The notes: generated by a model from the letters alone, not told the origin. Counted from the first letter of the stretch, positions 18,993 through 28,821 are shown. The stretch is 64,000 nucleotides of DNA from Pseudomonas sp. SCB32 (GCF_009189165.1 NZ_CP045118.1:4092001-4156000), one strand, 5' to 3'. Numbers and translations: made by a program.

Positions 18993-19244
18993 ATGAACAA
19001 CGTTCTGAAATTCTCTGCTCTGGCTCTGGCTGCTGTTCTGGCCACCGGTTGCAGCAGCCACTCGAAAGAAACCGAAGCACGTCTGACCGCTACTGAAGAC
19101 GCCGCTGCTCGCGCTCAAGCCCGTGCCGATGAAGCCTATCGCAAGGCTGACGAAGCTCTGGCCGCCGCTCAGAAAGCCCAGCAGACCGCTGACGAGGCTA
19201 ACGAGCGCGCCCTGCGCATGCTGGACAAAGCCAGCCGCAAGTAA
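18993..19244 (+). CDS. oprI: OprI, major outer-membrane (Lpp-type) lipoprotein
   Basis: The 83-residue lipoprotein has a signal peptide ending in lipobox ATGC, giving a mature N-terminal Cys20 followed by [11 protein letters not shown]. The rest is a long Ala-rich coiled-coil helix with heptad spacing, ending in ASRK. The C-terminal Lys is the residue used in Lpp-type proteins for covalent attachment to peptidoglycan. AAGGGG lies 6 bases upstream of the ATG and a strong terminator follows, fitting one of the most abundant proteins of the cell. The convergent neighbour is an L,D-transpeptidase, the enzyme class that makes such links. Confidence 0.98.
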   Translation: MNNVLKFSALALAAVLATGCSSHSKETEARLTATEDAAARAQARADEAYRKADEALAAAQKAQQTADEANERALRMLDKASRK

Positions 19245-19262
19245 TAGATCTTCGGATCTGTT

Positions 19263-19293
19263 AAAAAACCGACCCTTCGGGGTCGGTTTTTTT
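19263..19293 (+). terminator. oprI intrinsic terminator
   Basis: AAAAAACCGACC, CTTCG, then GGTCGGTTTTTTT: a stable UUCG-like loop with a long U tract, starting 18 bases after the oprI stop. Confidence 0.92.
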
Positions 19294-19352
19294 ATGCCTG
19301 CGATTTCTTATGCCGACACCAAGCCTGCCCACAGAAAGCGCACGCAAGAAAA

Positions 19353-19371
19353 AGCCCGCTCGAAGCGGGCT
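19353..19371 (-). terminator. Terminator hairpin of the L,D-transpeptidase gene
   Basis: AGCCCGCT, CGA, AGCGGGCT with A/T-rich flanks (GAAAA before, CTTTC after) just beyond the minus-strand stop at 19390. Confidence 0.75.
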
Positions 19372-19389
19372 CTTTCAAAGCAGTTCGAG

Positions 19390-20367
19390 TTATTGCAGCG
19401 GCATGGCGTCCTGATCGACAGTGGCCGCAACCGGCGCACCCTGCGCTTGCGGCTGGGCAATGGCGACCGGCAGGCCATCTTCGGCGGCCACGACTTCGCG
19501 CACCACGTTCCAGTCCATCTGCATCTGGCTGGCGATGTCTTCGCGCTTGAGCAGCGCATTGATCACCGCAGTGTGCTTGTCGACCACCGATGGATTGCCG
19601 TTGTCGTCGATCGGCGCGTGGGCCTCGAGATAGATCTTGCCTTCACTGCGGCCGAACTTGTAGGGCTCGTTGATGATGCGCACCTTGGTGCCCACCGGAA
19701 TCATCGAGAACAACTGGGTCACGTCCGAGTTGTACATACGGAAGCAGCCGTGGCTGGTACGGGTACCGATGCCGAACTTCTTGTTCGAACCGTGGATCAG
19801 GTAGCCGTGGAAACCCAGGCTCATCTTGTACGGACCCAGCGGGTTATCCGGGCCTGCCGGAACCACGGTCGGCAGCGGGTCGCCGTCGGCGGCGTGCTCA
19901 GCGCGGATCGACGCCGGCGGGTACCAGGCCGGGTCCTTGGTCTTGGCGATCACGGAGGTGCTGCCAACCGGCGAGCCCCAACCTTCACGACCGATGCCCA
20001 GGGCATAGGTGTAGACGACGCCCTTGTCCTTGGGGAAGTAATACAGGCGGTATTCGGCCAGGTTGATCACCACGCCTTCGCGCGGGCCCGCCGGGAGAAT
20101 GAAGCGGGTCGGAATGATCACTTCGGTACCCACGCCCGGCAGCCAGGCATCGACGCCCGGGTTGGCGGCGATCATCTCGGAGTAACCGAGGCCATATTTC
20201 TCGCCGAGGTCGGCAAAGGTATCTTCGTACTTGGCCTTGATCACCTGGACCTGACCGACGATATCGTCGCCCGGGGCCGGCAATGGCAATTCAATGGCGG
20301 AAACGGGGCCGGCCGAGAGCAACGCGGCTAAGGACAGCGAGCAGGCGGCAATAACGCGCGACAACAT
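19390..20367 (-). CDS. L,D-transpeptidase (ErfK/YbiS/YcfS-type, YkuD domain) with LysM-like N-terminus
   Basis: The 325-residue periplasmic protein has a Sec signal peptide (residues 1-24, ending VSA). A LysM-like peptidoglycan-binding segment covers about 40-88 (TFADLGEKYGLGYSEMIAANP). The YkuD catalytic domain contains IHGS (His192) and SHGCFRM with Cys208. This class builds 3-3 crosslinks or attaches Lpp-type lipoproteins to peptidoglycan. The start at 20367 has an AAGGA site; ten extra codons upstream are unlikely to be used. Convergence with oprI, whose product ends in Lys, suggests OprI as a substrate. That is inference. Confidence 0.9.
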   Translation of the reverse strand: MLSRVIAACSLSLAALLSAGPVSAIELPLPAPGDDIVGQVQVIKAKYEDTFADLGEKYGLGYSEMIAANPGVDAWLPGVGTEVIIPTRFILPAGPREGVVINLAEYRLYYFPKDKGVVYTYALGIGREGWGSPVGSTSVIAKTKDPAWYPPASIRAEHAADGDPLPTVVPAGPDNPLGPYKMSLGFHGYLIHGSNKKFGIGTRTSHGCFRMYNSDVTQLFSMIPVGTKVRIINEPYKFGRSEGKIYLEAHAPIDDNGNPSVVDKHTAVINALLKREDIASQMQMDWNVVREVVAAEDGLPVAIAQPQAQGAPVAATVDQDAMPLQ

Positions 20368-20440
20368 CCGAGAATCCTTGACAAGGGCAATGGGCAAAGG
20401 GGTAACAGTTTACCACCGCCAGCCGTGTCGCTGGGAGATA

Positions 20441-20719
20441 TCAGACGAGCCAGGAGGCCCGCGCGCCGCGCTTTTCCTGTTCCAGTTGTTTCAGGCAGGC
20501 GTCGCAGACGCGTCGGTCGCGCAACAACGGTTTCTCAAGCCCACGCCAGAGCGGCTGGGCCGGCAGCAGGCCGCCGCAGAGTGTACGATCGGCCGGCGTT
20601 CCCAGCTCCAGCTGGCGTGCGACAAGGTGCACCCGGACCTCGCGGCAGGCGAACAGATCCAGCTGCTCATCGGGCTCGATCAGCTGGTAGGCGAAGTGGG
20701 TCCAGGCGGGGCGCGGCAT
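20441..20719 (-). CDS. Conserved hypothetical protein with C-terminal CxxC
   Basis: The 92-residue protein begins MPRPAWTHFAYQLIEPDEQLDLFACREVRV in outline and ends with DRRVCDACLKQLEQEKRG. The CDAC pair plus upstream cysteines (FACRE, TLCGG) could bind a metal such as zinc. The start at 20719 is chosen because CTGGAG sits 8 bases before it; an ATG at 20746 lacks this. It lies upstream of the L,D-transpeptidase on the same strand, about 70 bases away, and occupies the position of PA2855 from memory. Function unknown. Confidence 0.65.
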   Translation of the reverse strand: MPRPAWTHFAYQLIEPDEQLDLFACREVRVHLVARQLELGTPADRTLCGGLLPAQPLWRGLEKPLLRDRRVCDACLKQLEQEKRGARASWLV

Positions 20720-20788
20720 AGGGGCTCCAGAAGGGTGCGCAAACATAGCCGAAAGGCCGTTCGCGGGGAAGCCTTGATACAGTGGAAT

Positions 20789-21394
20789 TCAGAGCAGCGG
20801 CTTGAGCTCCGACCACACATTGTCGAGCAGTTTAGGCTGTGCCGCAGCCGCCGGATGAATGCCGTCCGCCTGCATCATCCCCGGCACGCCACCGACACCG
20901 TCGAGGAAGAACGGCACCAGGGCGATTTTCTGCTCCCGCGCGACCGTCTCGAACACCTTGGAGAACGCGTCGGTATAACGCTGCCCGTAGTTCGGCGGCA
21001 GCTTCATGCCCAGCAGCACCACCCTGGCACCCGCCTTCTGCGACTGCTGAACCATGCCGCTAAGATTCTGTTGCAATTGCGCCGGCGCCATTCCGCGCAA
21101 TCCGTCGTTGCCACCCAGCTCGATCACCACCAGCTTCGGCTTCTGCTCCGAAAGCAGCGCCGGCAGGCGCGCGAGGCCGCCTGCGCTGGTGTCACCGCTG
21201 ATCGATGCATTGACTATCTTGTAGTCGAAACCCTGCTCCTTCAGGCGCTTGTCCAGCAGGCTCACCCACCCCAGGCTGGTATCCAGTCCCAAACCGGCGC
21301 TGATACTATCGCCAACGACCAACAGCGTCTGCGCCGCGGCCTGCTGCGCAACCAGAAGCAACGCCAGGCAGCCGCCCATTAGCCATGCACGCAT
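20789..21394 (-). CDS. tesA: TesA, periplasmic GDSL-type acyl-CoA thioesterase / lysophospholipase / arylesterase
   Basis: The 201-residue GDSL hydrolase has a signal peptide ending QQAAA and the catalytic nucleophile Ser30 in VVGDSISAG. Other blocks are NASISGDTSAGG, the oxyanion GGND and the catalytic DGIHP (Asp177, His180). TesA hydrolyses acyl-CoA, lysophospholipids and aryl esters in the periplasm. The start at 21394 has GGAG about 8 bases before it; an ATG four codons earlier (21406) is the alternative. It is divergent from an ABC ATPase gene only 10 bases away, the same arrangement as tesA-ybbA in E. coli. Confidence 0.93.
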   Translation of the reverse strand: MRAWLMGGCLALLLVAQQAAAQTLLVVGDSISAGLGLDTSLGWVSLLDKRLKEQGFDYKIVNASISGDTSAGGLARLPALLSEQKPKLVVIELGGNDGLRGMAPAQLQQNLSGMVQQSQKAGARVVLLGMKLPPNYGQRYTDAFSKVFETVAREQKIALVPFFLDGVGGVPGMMQADGIHPAAAAQPKLLDNVWSELKPLL

Positions 21395-21404
21395 CGGATT
21401 CTCC

Positions 21405-22088
21405 ATGAGCGAACGCATTCTCACCGCGCGGAACCTTAGCAAGGTTGTTTCCAGCGCGGAAGGCAAGCTGGCCATCCTCCACGACCTCTCCCTCGACCTC
21501 TCCCGCGGCGACAGCCTGGCCATCGTCGGCAGTTCCGGTTCGGGCAAGTCCACCCTCCTCGGCCTGCTCGCCGGGCTCGACCTGCCCAGCGGCGGCGATA
21601 TCGTCCTGCTCGGCCATTCGCTGGCCAGCCTGGACGAAGACCAGCGCGCCCGCGTCCGCGCCGCCCACGTCGGCTTCGTGTTCCAGTCGTTCCAGTTGCT
21701 CGACAGCCTCAACGCGCTGGAGAACGTCATGCTGCCGCTGGAGCTCGACGGCCGCGCAGACGCCCGGCAACGCGCTCGTGAGTTGCTCGAGCGTGTCGGC
21801 CTCGGCCAGCGCCTCACCCACTACCCGCGCCAGCTCTCCGGCGGCGAGCAGCAACGGGTCGCCATCGCCCGCGCCTTTGCCGCCGAGCCGGACGTGCTGT
21901 TTGCCGACGAGCCCACCGGCAACCTCGACACCGCCACCGGCGAGCACATCAGCGACCTGCTGTTCGAGCTCAATCGCGAGCGTGGCACCACCCTGGTGCT
22001 AGTGACCCACGACGAGCGCCTGGCCCATCGTTGCCAGCGCCTGATCCATCTGGAAAGCGGCCACCTGATCGACCACGCCGAACCCTGA
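21405..22088 (+). CDS. YbbA/LolD-like ABC transporter ATPase
   Basis: The 227-residue ATPase has Walker [10 protein letters not shown] at 42-50, signature [14 protein letters not shown] near 146, and Walker [12 protein letters not shown]. It belongs to the MacB/LolD group, whose partners are FtsX-type permeases. The permease gene follows after 13 bases. The pair probably works on lipids or envelope proteins rather than nutrient import, since no binding protein is present. The start at 21405 is divergent from tesA and overlaps its possible alternative start. Confidence 0.9.
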   Translation: MSERILTARNLSKVVSSAEGKLAILHDLSLDLSRGDSLAIVGSSGSGKSTLLGLLAGLDLPSGGDIVLLGHSLASLDEDQRARVRAAHVGFVFQSFQLLDSLNALENVMLPLELDGRADARQRARELLERVGLGQRLTHYPRQLSGGEQQRVAIARAFAAEPDVLFADEPTGNLDTATGEHISDLLFELNRERGTTLVLVTHDERLAHRCQRLIHLESGHLIDHAEP

Positions 22089-22101
22089 CGGACGAGAGCC
22101 G

Positions 22102-24603
22102 ATGAAGTCATTGTCGCTGCCCAACCTGTTCCGCCTGTCCCTGCGCCAGTTATGGCGCGAAGGGCGTAGCGGAGAGCTGCGCGTACTGTTCTTCGCCCTG
22201 CTAATCGCCGTGGCAGCCAGCTCAGCCATCGGCTATTTCAGCGCCCGGCTCAACGCGGCGATGCTGGTGCGCGCCGCCGAATTCCTCGGCGCCGACCTGG
22301 TACTGAACGGCACCCAGCCCGCAAGCCAGCAGCAGATCAATAGTGGCCTCAAACTCGGCTTGGAGCACGCTCGCAGCGTCGAATTCTCCAGCGTGGTAGC
22401 CACCAACCAGGGCATCCAGCTCAGCAGCGTAAAAGCCGTCGGCGACAGCTATCCGCTGCGTGGCGAGCTGAAAAGCGCTCCCGAGCCCCTACAGCCCGAA
22501 GTCGAGGGCGGGCGACCCCAGCCGGGGGAGATCTGGGTCGAATCACGGCTGCTGGCGAGCCTCGATCTGAAGGTGGGCGACAGCGTCGACATCGGCCGCC
22601 AGAGCCTGCGCATCGCCCGCGTACTGACCTACGAGCCGGACCGCGCCGGCGACTTCTACAGCCTGACGCCACGGGTCCTGATGAACCTGCGGGACCTGGA
22701 CGCCACCGGCGTGGTCCAGCCCGGCAGCCGCGTACGCTACCGCGACTTGTGGGGCGGCCCGCCCGAGGCGCTGCTGGCCTATGGAAAGGCAACACAGGAC
22801 GGTCTTGCCGCCAACCAGCAGTTGCAGGACGCCCACCATGGCAATCGACAGATCGGCGACGCCCTCGGCCGCGCCGAACGCTACCTGAACCTCGCCAGCC
22901 TCGCCGCCGTGTTGCTCGCTGGCGTCGCCGTGGCGCTCTCGGCCAACCGTTTCGCCACCCGCCGCTTCGACGCCAGCGCCCTGTTGCGCTGCCTCGGCCT
23001 GTCACGGCGCCAAGCCCTGCTTCTATACGGTACACAGCTGCTCACCCTGGGACTGGCCGCCAGCCTCTGCGGCGCCTTCCTGGGCTGGCTCGCGCAACTC
23101 GGCCTGATCCACCTGCTGGGCGACCTGCTGCCGCCGCAGATTCCCGAAGCAGGGATTGTCCCGGCCCTGGCCGGCACGGCCACCGGCCTTGTCGCACTCG
23201 CCGGCTTCGCCCTGCCACCGCTGGCCGCCCTCGGCCGTGTGCCACCGCTACGCGTGCTGCGCAGCGACCTGCTGCCGGTGCCAATGCGCACCTGGATGGC
23301 CTACGCCTGCGCGTTGATCGCCCTGGGCCTGATCATGTGGCGCCTGAGCCTGGACCTGAAGCTGACCCTCGCCCTGCTGGGTGGCGGCGCCATCGCCGCG
23401 CTGATCCTCGGCTTCATCCTCCTGCTCGCACTGCGCGGACTGCGCGGCGCGCTGCAAGGCGCCAGCCTGCCCTGGCGTCTCGGCCTCGGCCAACTGCTGC
23501 GCTACCCGCTGGCGGCCGCCGGACAGAGTCTGGCCTTCGGCCTGATCCTGCTGGCCATGGCGCTCATCGCGCTGCTGCGCGGCGAGCTGCTGGACACCTG
23601 GCACGCGCAATTGCCGGCGAATGCGCCGAATCACTTCGCGCTGAACATCCTCCCCGCCGAGAAGGACAGCTTCGAGCAACGGGTGAAGGAACTCTCACCC
23701 AACGCCGAAGACCTCTACCCGATGGTGCCTGGACGCCTGGTGGCGGTGAATGGCCAGCCGGTCCATGCGCTGAGCGAGGACGTCCGCAGCGAACGCGCCC
23801 TGCAACGCGACCTTGGGTTGACCTGGTCGGCGCGCCTGCCCGCGGGCAACCAGATCGTCGCCGGACAGTGGTGGCAAGCCGGCGAAAAGAACTCATTGCC
23901 CGGCGTGTCGGTGGAAGAAAAACTCGCCAACAACCTCAGCCTGAAAGTCGGCGACCGCCTGAGTTTCAGCGTCGCCGGCCAGACACGCGAGGCTCAGGTG
24001 CTCAGCCTGCGTTCAGTGAAGTGGGACAATTTCCAGCCCAACTTCTTCATGGTCTTCGAGCCCGGAACCCTGACCAACCTGCCGGTAACCTACCTCACCA
24101 GCTTCTACCTGCCAGTCAGCCAGGAGCACGACCTGATCGAACTGGCGCGCGCGTTCCCCACCGTCACCCTGCTGCCGGTGGACGCACTGCTCGCACAACT
24201 GCGCAGCATCCTCGACCAGGTGACATTAGCGGTGGAGTACGTGCTGGTGTTTGTCCTCGCTGCCGGCTTCGTGGTGCTCTTCGCCGGCCTGCAGGCCACC
24301 CTCGACGAGCGCTTGCGCCAGGGCGCCCTGCTCCGCGCACTGGGCGCGGAGCGCCAGCTGCTGATGCGTACCCGGCGCAGCGAGTTCGCCCTGCTCGGCG
24401 CAGTCAGCGGGCTGCTGGCGGCGCTGGGTTGCGAGCTGATCAGCTACCTGCTCTACCGGCTGGTCTTCGACCTGCCGTGGAGCCCGCACCCCTGGCTGCT
24501 CGCACTGCCGGCGCTGGGCGCGCTGCTGGTCGGCGGCGCCGGGCTGCTCGGCACGCGAAGAGCCTTGAGCGTGAGCCCGTTACGCCTGCTGCGCGAAGGC
24601 TGA
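22102..24603 (+). CDS. YbbP-like FtsX-family ABC permease
   Basis: The 833-residue membrane protein has an N-terminal transmembrane helix ([14 protein letters not shown]), a periplasmic domain to about 245, and transmembrane blocks near 260-400 and 410-500. A second periplasmic domain covers about 505-700, and C-terminal helices near 710-825 end in LRLLREG. This duplicated FtsX layout is typical of YbbP. It pairs with the ATPase directly upstream. The family is linked to envelope or lipid handling, but the substrate is not established. Confidence 0.9.
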   Translation: MKSLSLPNLFRLSLRQLWREGRSGELRVLFFALLIAVAASSAIGYFSARLNAAMLVRAAEFLGADLVLNGTQPASQQQINSGLKLGLEHARSVEFSSVVATNQGIQLSSVKAVGDSYPLRGELKSAPEPLQPEVEGGRPQPGEIWVESRLLASLDLKVGDSVDIGRQSLRIARVLTYEPDRAGDFYSLTPRVLMNLRDLDATGVVQPGSRVRYRDLWGGPPEALLAYGKATQDGLAANQQLQDAHHGNRQIGDALGRAERYLNLASLAAVLLAGVAVALSANRFATRRFDASALLRCLGLSRRQALLLYGTQLLTLGLAASLCGAFLGWLAQLGLIHLLGDLLPPQIPEAGIVPALAGTATGLVALAGFALPPLAALGRVPPLRVLRSDLLPVPMRTWMAYACALIALGLIMWRLSLDLKLTLALLGGGAIAALILGFILLLALRGLRGALQGASLPWRLGLGQLLRYPLAAAGQSLAFGLILLAMALIALLRGELLDTWHAQLPANAPNHFALNILPAEKDSFEQRVKELSPNAEDLYPMVPGRLVAVNGQPVHALSEDVRSERALQRDLGLTWSARLPAGNQIVAGQWWQAGEKNSLPGVSVEEKLANNLSLKVGDRLSFSVAGQTREAQVLSLRSVKWDNFQPNFFMVFEPGTLTNLPVTYLTSFYLPVSQEHDLIELARAFPTVTLLPVDALLAQLRSILDQVTLAVEYVLVFVLAAGFVVLFAGLQATLDERLRQGALLRALGAERQLLMRTRRSEFALLGAVSGLLAALGCELISYLLYRLVFDLPWSPHPWLLALPALGALLVGGAGLLGTRRALSVSPLRLLREG

Positions 24604-24644
24604 TCGGGTAGACTCCCATCATCATTCCCGTTACCCCGGAAGCC

Positions 24645-25142
24645 ATGAGCCGTTATCGCCCTCCCCGCCCCGCCGGCACCCCGCTGATCACCCCCGAAGG
24701 CGAAGCGCGCCTGCGCGCCGAGCTGCATGAACTGTGGAACGTGCGCCGACCGCAGGTCACCCAGTCGGTCAGCGAAGCCGCGGCCCAGGGCGACCGCTCG
24801 GAAAACGCGGAATACACCTACGGCAAGAAGATGCTGCGCGAGATCGACAGCCGCGTGCGCTTCCTGCGCAAGCGCCTGGAAAACTGCAAGGTAGTGTGCG
24901 AGCGCCCCGCCGATCCGAACAAGGTCTACTTCGGCGCCTGGGTCACCCTGGAGGACGAAGATGGCGAGCAGGCACGCTATCGCATCGTCGGCCCGGACGA
25001 GCTCGACCTGCGCAACAACCACATCAGCATCGACTCGCCGCTCGCCCGCGCCCTGGTCGGCAAGGAACTGGACGCCGAAGTGATGGTGCACAGCCCGTCC
25101 GGCGAGAAGATGTGGTTCGTGGTGGAAATCGAGTATCCCTGA
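24645..25142 (+). CDS. greB: Transcription elongation factor GreB
   Basis: The 165-residue factor rescues backtracked RNA polymerase by stimulating transcript cleavage. The N-terminal coiled coil carries the acidic tip GDRSENAEY, and the FKBP-like C-terminal domain holds [19 protein letters not shown] and [26 protein letters not shown] favours GreB over GreA. It follows the ABC permease after 41 bases, possibly on the same transcript, which matches the PA2857-PA2859 order from memory. Confidence 0.93.
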   Translation: MSRYRPPRPAGTPLITPEGEARLRAELHELWNVRRPQVTQSVSEAAAQGDRSENAEYTYGKKMLREIDSRVRFLRKRLENCKVVCERPADPNKVYFGAWVTLEDEDGEQARYRIVGPDELDLRNNHISIDSPLARALVGKELDAEVMVHSPSGEKMWFVVEIEYP

Positions 25143-25181
25143 ACGGCGAAGGGATATGCCCTTGTAGGATCAGACCGGGGT

Positions 25182-25502
25182 TCAGAGCGACTGCGGCCGC
25201 CGGGTAATCAGCCCCTGCCGCGCCACACGGGTCAACTCGCGAACGGTGGACTCCAACTGCCTGGCACTGGGCGCCTGGACCACGGCGAAGTCGAAGCTGT
25301 TGGAAGGGAAACGGGCGATGTCGGCGACGGTTTCGGCGAACTGGATCAGGAAGGTGCGCGAGCCGTTCCAGCGCTTGGGCCAGCCATCGAGGTAACGGAC
25401 GAGTGTGGGCTGGTGATTGCCGCCCAGGAGAATCTTCGGATTGCGGCGCACCAGGCCGGTGGTGATCGGGGCCAGGCGCACATGCGGGTTGGGACAGGTC
25501 AT
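25182..25502 (-). CDS. Conserved hypothetical protein
   Basis: The 106-residue protein starts MTCPNPHVRLAPITTGLVRR and continues with RTFLIQFAETVADIARFPSNSFDFAVVQAPSARQLESTVRELTRVA. No known domain is recognised; a small alpha/beta fold is plausible. The start at 25502 has GGAG about 11 bases upstream. It converges on greB. Function unknown. Confidence 0.6.
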   Translation of the reverse strand: MTCPNPHVRLAPITTGLVRRNPKILLGGNHQPTLVRYLDGWPKRWNGSRTFLIQFAETVADIARFPSNSFDFAVVQAPSARQLESTVRELTRVARQGLITRRPQSL

Positions 25503-25694
25503 GGTGTCACGTCTCCGCCTCAGGGGTCCTGCTGGACGCGGCGAGAGGCACACCGAACCAGCGCTTTAGCGGTATTTCGATGTCGGCCTAGCCGCATCCG
25601 CGCCCCGCAAGTTGCTACTTAAATCGGCGCTGAGCGGCATCCTAGATAAGCCCCGGCGATACTGTCAAGGCGACCTCAGTCAAGGAATCCCACA

Positions 25695-26213
25695 ATGAGC
25701 ACACCCCCGCTGCGGCTGTTCTTCGCCCTGCCCTGCCCGCCAGAGCTGGCGCAGGCGATCTGCTCCTGGCGCGAGGGCCTGCATCTGGACGGCCAGAGCG
25801 TCGCACAAGCCAACCTGCACCTGACGCTCGCCTTCCTAGGCGCCACTCCCCGTGGCCGCAAGGCGGAACTGCTGGCCATCGGCGCGAGCCTGCCGCGCCA
25901 GGGCTTCACCCTGCAGCTGGACAACCTGGCACGCTGGAAGAACGGCATCCTGCACCTGGCGCCGAGCCAGGTTCCCACCGAACTGCACGAGCTGGTGCAG
26001 GCCCTGCGCGAGGCACTGCAGGCGCACGCCTTCGAGGTCGAAGCGCGCCCCTTCCACCCACACATCACCCTGGCGCGACACGCCCACAGCCTGCCAGCCG
26101 CACAGCCGGCCTTCAAATGGCCAGCCCGCGCGATCACCCTGTACAGCTCGGAAAACAGTCCGACTGGCGTGCGCTATCGCCCGCTCGGCGAATGGCCGCT
26201 AGACCACGCCTGA
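25695..26213 (+). CDS. thpR: RNA 2',3'-cyclic phosphodiesterase (LigT/ThpR, 2H family)
   Basis: The 172-residue 2H phosphoesterase has both catalytic HxTx motifs: His42-Leu-Thr44 (LHLTLAFLG) and His123-Ile-Thr125 (HITLAR). These enzymes open 2',3'-cyclic phosphates on RNA and were first described as 2'-5' RNA ligases. The 3' end overlaps the 3' end of the convergent LysR gene by 15 bases. Confidence 0.92.
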   Translation: MSTPPLRLFFALPCPPELAQAICSWREGLHLDGQSVAQANLHLTLAFLGATPRGRKAELLAIGASLPRQGFTLQLDNLARWKNGILHLAPSQVPTELHELVQALREALQAHAFEVEARPFHPHITLARHAHSLPAAQPAFKWPARAITLYSSENSPTGVRYRPLGEWPLDHA

Positions 26214-27083
26214 CTGCGCGTAATCGAGGAAGCGCCGCAGCCCCGCCGTGGGGAACTTGTCGATATGCAGCGCAAGGAAGAAGGTGCGGCGTAGCGGCCC
26301 CAGCGGGTTGTCCAGGCGCACCAGTTCACCCCGCGCCAGCTCCGCCTGCACCACGCGCTCCGACAGGCAGCCAATCCCCGCTCCACGTCCGACCAGGTGC
26401 TTGATCGCCTCGGCATTGCTGATTTCCAGCGGCGCGTTGACGCTGCCCAGGCGCGGCAGCACCTGCTGCTCGAAAGTGACGCGGGTGCCCGAGCCGGACT
26501 CGCGCAGCACCCAGCGTGCGGCTGACAGGTCCTCAAGGGTGACCTGCCGGGCCAGCGCCAGCGGATGATCCGGCGCAGCCACCAGCAACAGCTCATCGTC
26601 GGCCCAGGGTGTGAGCTGGATCTGCGGATGCTGAATCGGCGCCTCGATGAACGCGACATCCAGGCGAAACTCGGCCAGCGCCTCGACCACGTCGCGGCTG
26701 TTGGCGACCTGCAGTTGCAGGCGGCTGTCCGGCAACTCGGCGAGAAAGCCCGCCATTACCTGCGGCAGTACATAGCCGCCGATGCTGCGGCTCGCCCCCA
26801 GGCTGAGCTGCACCGGCGCGGATTCGAACAGGTTCTCCAGCTCCTCGCCCTGGGCCAGCAGCGCACTGGCCTTCGGGTAGAAGGCCCGGCCGTTATCGTT
26901 CAGCGCCAGGCGCTTGCCGCTGCGATCGAACAGCCGGGTTCCCAGCGCCCGCTCCAGTTCCTGCAATGCCTGGCTCGCCGCCGACTGCGAAAGCGCGATG
27001 CGCGCGGCCGCCTGGGTGACATTGCCCAGTTCGGCGATGGCCGTGAAGGTCGCCAATTGGCGAAGGGTGATGCGAGGCCACAT
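26199..27083 (-). CDS. LysR-family regulator (YeiE-like), divergent from yeiH-type gene
   Basis: The 294-residue protein has the LysR helix-turn-helix (LRQLATFTAIAELGNVTQAAARIALSQSAASQ region, residues 6-38) and a substrate domain that starts near VQLSLGASRSIGGYVLPQV. In E. coli, yeiE lies beside the transporter gene yeiH, and the same divergent pairing is seen here. Control of sulfur-related transport is thus the working guess. The effector is not known from sequence. Confidence 0.85.
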   Translation of the reverse strand: MWPRITLRQLATFTAIAELGNVTQAAARIALSQSAASQALQELERALGTRLFDRSGKRLALNDNGRAFYPKASALLAQGEELENLFESAPVQLSLGASRSIGGYVLPQVMAGFLAELPDSRLQLQVANSRDVVEALAEFRLDVAFIEAPIQHPQIQLTPWADDELLLVAAPDHPLALARQVTLEDLSAARWVLRESGSGTRVTFEQQVLPRLGSVNAPLEISNAEAIKHLVGRGAGIGCLSERVVQAELARGELVRLDNPLGPLRRTFFLALHIDKFPTAGLRRFLDYAQSGVV

Positions 27084-27176
27084 ATCGAAAAAACCGGTTA
27101 ACCCAATAAGAACAATCCGTTTTTACACTAAGCACGGGCGCGGCACCATGGCTTCACCTTACACAAGGAGCCTTTC

Positions 27177-28205
27177 ATGGACGCCCTACGCCGCCTGCCC
27201 TACTACCTGCCCGGTGCCCTGCTCTGCCTGGGCATCGCCTTCGGCTCGCGCCAACTGATGGAAATTCCAGCGCTGCAACACCTGGGCCTCGGCAGCCTGA
27301 CCCTAGCCATCCTGATCGGTCTGCTGGCGGGCAACCTCGGGCTGGCCCGTTTCGGCGGCATCCGTCCCGGCGTGGATCTCTCCCGTCAGCAATTGCTGCG
27401 CCTGGGCGTAGTGCTCTACGGCCTGCGCCTGACCTTCCAGGACATTGCCGCCCTCGGCCCGGCCGCCCTGGTGATCGATGTACTGATGGTTACCAGCACC
27501 CTGGTCATGGCCTGGTGGATCGGCGAACGCTGGCTGAAGCTGCCACGCGAAAGCGCCCTGCTGATCGGAGCCGGCAGCGCCATCTGTGGCGCCGCGGCAG
27601 TCATGGCGAGCAGCCCTGTACTCAAGGCGCGCGCCGAGCACACCGCCGTCGCCGTGGCCACCGTCGTGCTGTTCGGCACCCTGGCGATGCTGCTGCACCC
27701 GCTGATCTACGCCGCCCTGCCAAATCTGTTCGGCAGCGAGCAGGCATTCGGTGTGTTCACCGGCTCGACCATCCATGAAGTGGCCCAGGTGGTCGCTGCC
27801 GGGCGCGCCATGGACCCGGCCGCCGCCGATGCAGCATTGATCAGCAAGATGCTGCGGGTACTGCTGCTGGCCCCCGCACTGCTGGTTCTCGGCCGCGTCG
27901 GTTGTGCGGAAGCCGCCGAACCGGGCCAGCGTCGCAAGCTGCACATTCCCGGCTTCGCCGTAGGCTTCCTGCTGGTCACCGGCCTGCGCTCGCTGGGTTG
28001 GGTCCCGGAAAGCTGGCTGGCACCGCTGCAGCAACTGGACGATGTGATGCTGGGCATGGCCATGGCCGCTCTGGGCCTGGCAACCCGCCTGGGCGACCTG
28101 CGCAAGGAAGGACCGAAGCCGCTGCTGCTGGGCGCCGGGCTGTTCATCTTCCTGCTGGTCGGCGGTGGTCTGATCAATGGTGGCGTGCAGTACCTCTTCC
28201 ACTGA
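27177..28205 (+). CDS. YeiH/UPF0324 family membrane transporter (putative sulfate exporter class)
   Basis: This 342-residue protein has about ten hydrophobic segments and the family blocks SLTLAILIGLLAGN, GIRPGVDLSRQQLLRLGVVLYGLRLTF (in part), GAGSAICGAAAVMA and GSTIHEVAQVVAAG. UPF0324 proteins are annotated as putative sulfate exporters, but direct evidence is thin. AAGGAG lies before the ATG. It is divergent from a LysR gene that probably controls it, and is followed by a strong terminator. Confidence 0.85.
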   Translation: MDALRRLPYYLPGALLCLGIAFGSRQLMEIPALQHLGLGSLTLAILIGLLAGNLGLARFGGIRPGVDLSRQQLLRLGVVLYGLRLTFQDIAALGPAALVIDVLMVTSTLVMAWWIGERWLKLPRESALLIGAGSAICGAAAVMASSPVLKARAEHTAVAVATVVLFGTLAMLLHPLIYAALPNLFGSEQAFGVFTGSTIHEVAQVVAAGRAMDPAAADAALISKMLRVLLLAPALLVLGRVGCAEAAEPGQRRKLHIPGFAVGFLLVTGLRSLGWVPESWLAPLQQLDDVMLGMAMAALGLATRLGDLRKEGPKPLLLGAGLFIFLLVGGGLINGGVQYLFH

Positions 28206-28216
28206 ACCGGGCGGGC

Positions 28217-28251
28217 AAAAAAGGGCGGACACCTGAGGTGTCCGCCCTTTT
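28217..28251. terminator. Bidirectional terminator between yeiH-like gene and doxX-like gene
   Basis: A-rich tract, GGGCGGACACC, TGA loop, GGTGTCCGCCC, TTTT. It ends the yeiH-like transcript and the convergent DoxX gene. Confidence 0.9.
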
Positions 28252-28269
28252 CGTTTTCGCGACCGGCGA

Positions 28270-28704
28270 TCAGCTGGACAGTTTGCGGTCCAGCGAGAAG
28301 GGACCGGCGCCGCTGATCAGCAGCGCAACGCTGATCATGATCAGGGTGAAGGCATATTCGAAGCCGTTCGCCTGGATGAAGAAGCCGTTCGCAACGTGCA
28401 CGCTGAACACGGCGACCAGCATGGCGACGATCAGCGGGATGCTGGCCAGACGCACCAGCAGACCCAGTACCAGCGCCAGGCCACCGAAGAACTCCGCACT
28501 GCCGGCCAGGGTGGCCATCAGGTAGCCCGGAGTCACGCCGATGGACTCCAGCCAACCGGCCATACCCTGCAACCCTGGGCCGCCAAAGGCGCCGAAGAGC
28601 TTCTGCGAACCGTGAGCCATGAAGGTCAGGCCAGTGGTGATGCGCAGGACAGCGAGACCAGCGCCAGCGTTGGTGGACATGATGGATTTGATCAGCGAGT
28701 TCAT
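28270..28704 (-). CDS. DoxX family membrane protein
   Basis: The 144-residue protein has four hydrophobic helices and the DoxX/YphA pattern: LRITTGLTFMAHGSQKLFG, GPGLQGMAGWLESIG, AEFFGGLALVLGLLVR. DoxX-like proteins are associated with redox or thiosulfate-related membrane functions in various bacteria, but the role here is unknown. It stands alone, with an AT-rich upstream region where its promoter must lie. Confidence 0.85.
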   Translation of the reverse strand: MNSLIKSIMSTNAGAGLAVLRITTGLTFMAHGSQKLFGAFGGPGLQGMAGWLESIGVTPGYLMATLAGSAEFFGGLALVLGLLVRLASIPLIVAMLVAVFSVHVANGFFIQANGFEYAFTLIMISVALLISGAGPFSLDRKLSS

Positions 28705-28821
28705 GGTGAATCCTTGTGCAGAGAAGAGTGGGCCACAACCGTGGTTGCTTGGGGATCAATATATCCAATTATTCCGATATAAAAAGCGCAAAATTGCACT
28801 GATAACTATCGAATTAATTAA

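Noticed and set aside
22749..24611. A 620-codon plus-strand frame within the ABC permease
   Set aside because: Arg/Pro/Ala-rich shadow in another frame of a clear FtsX-type permease.
27084..27176. LysR operator between the YeiE-like and YeiH-like genes
   Set aside because: Only short partial dyads such as CCGGTTAACC are present; no convincing T-N11-A site could be picked.
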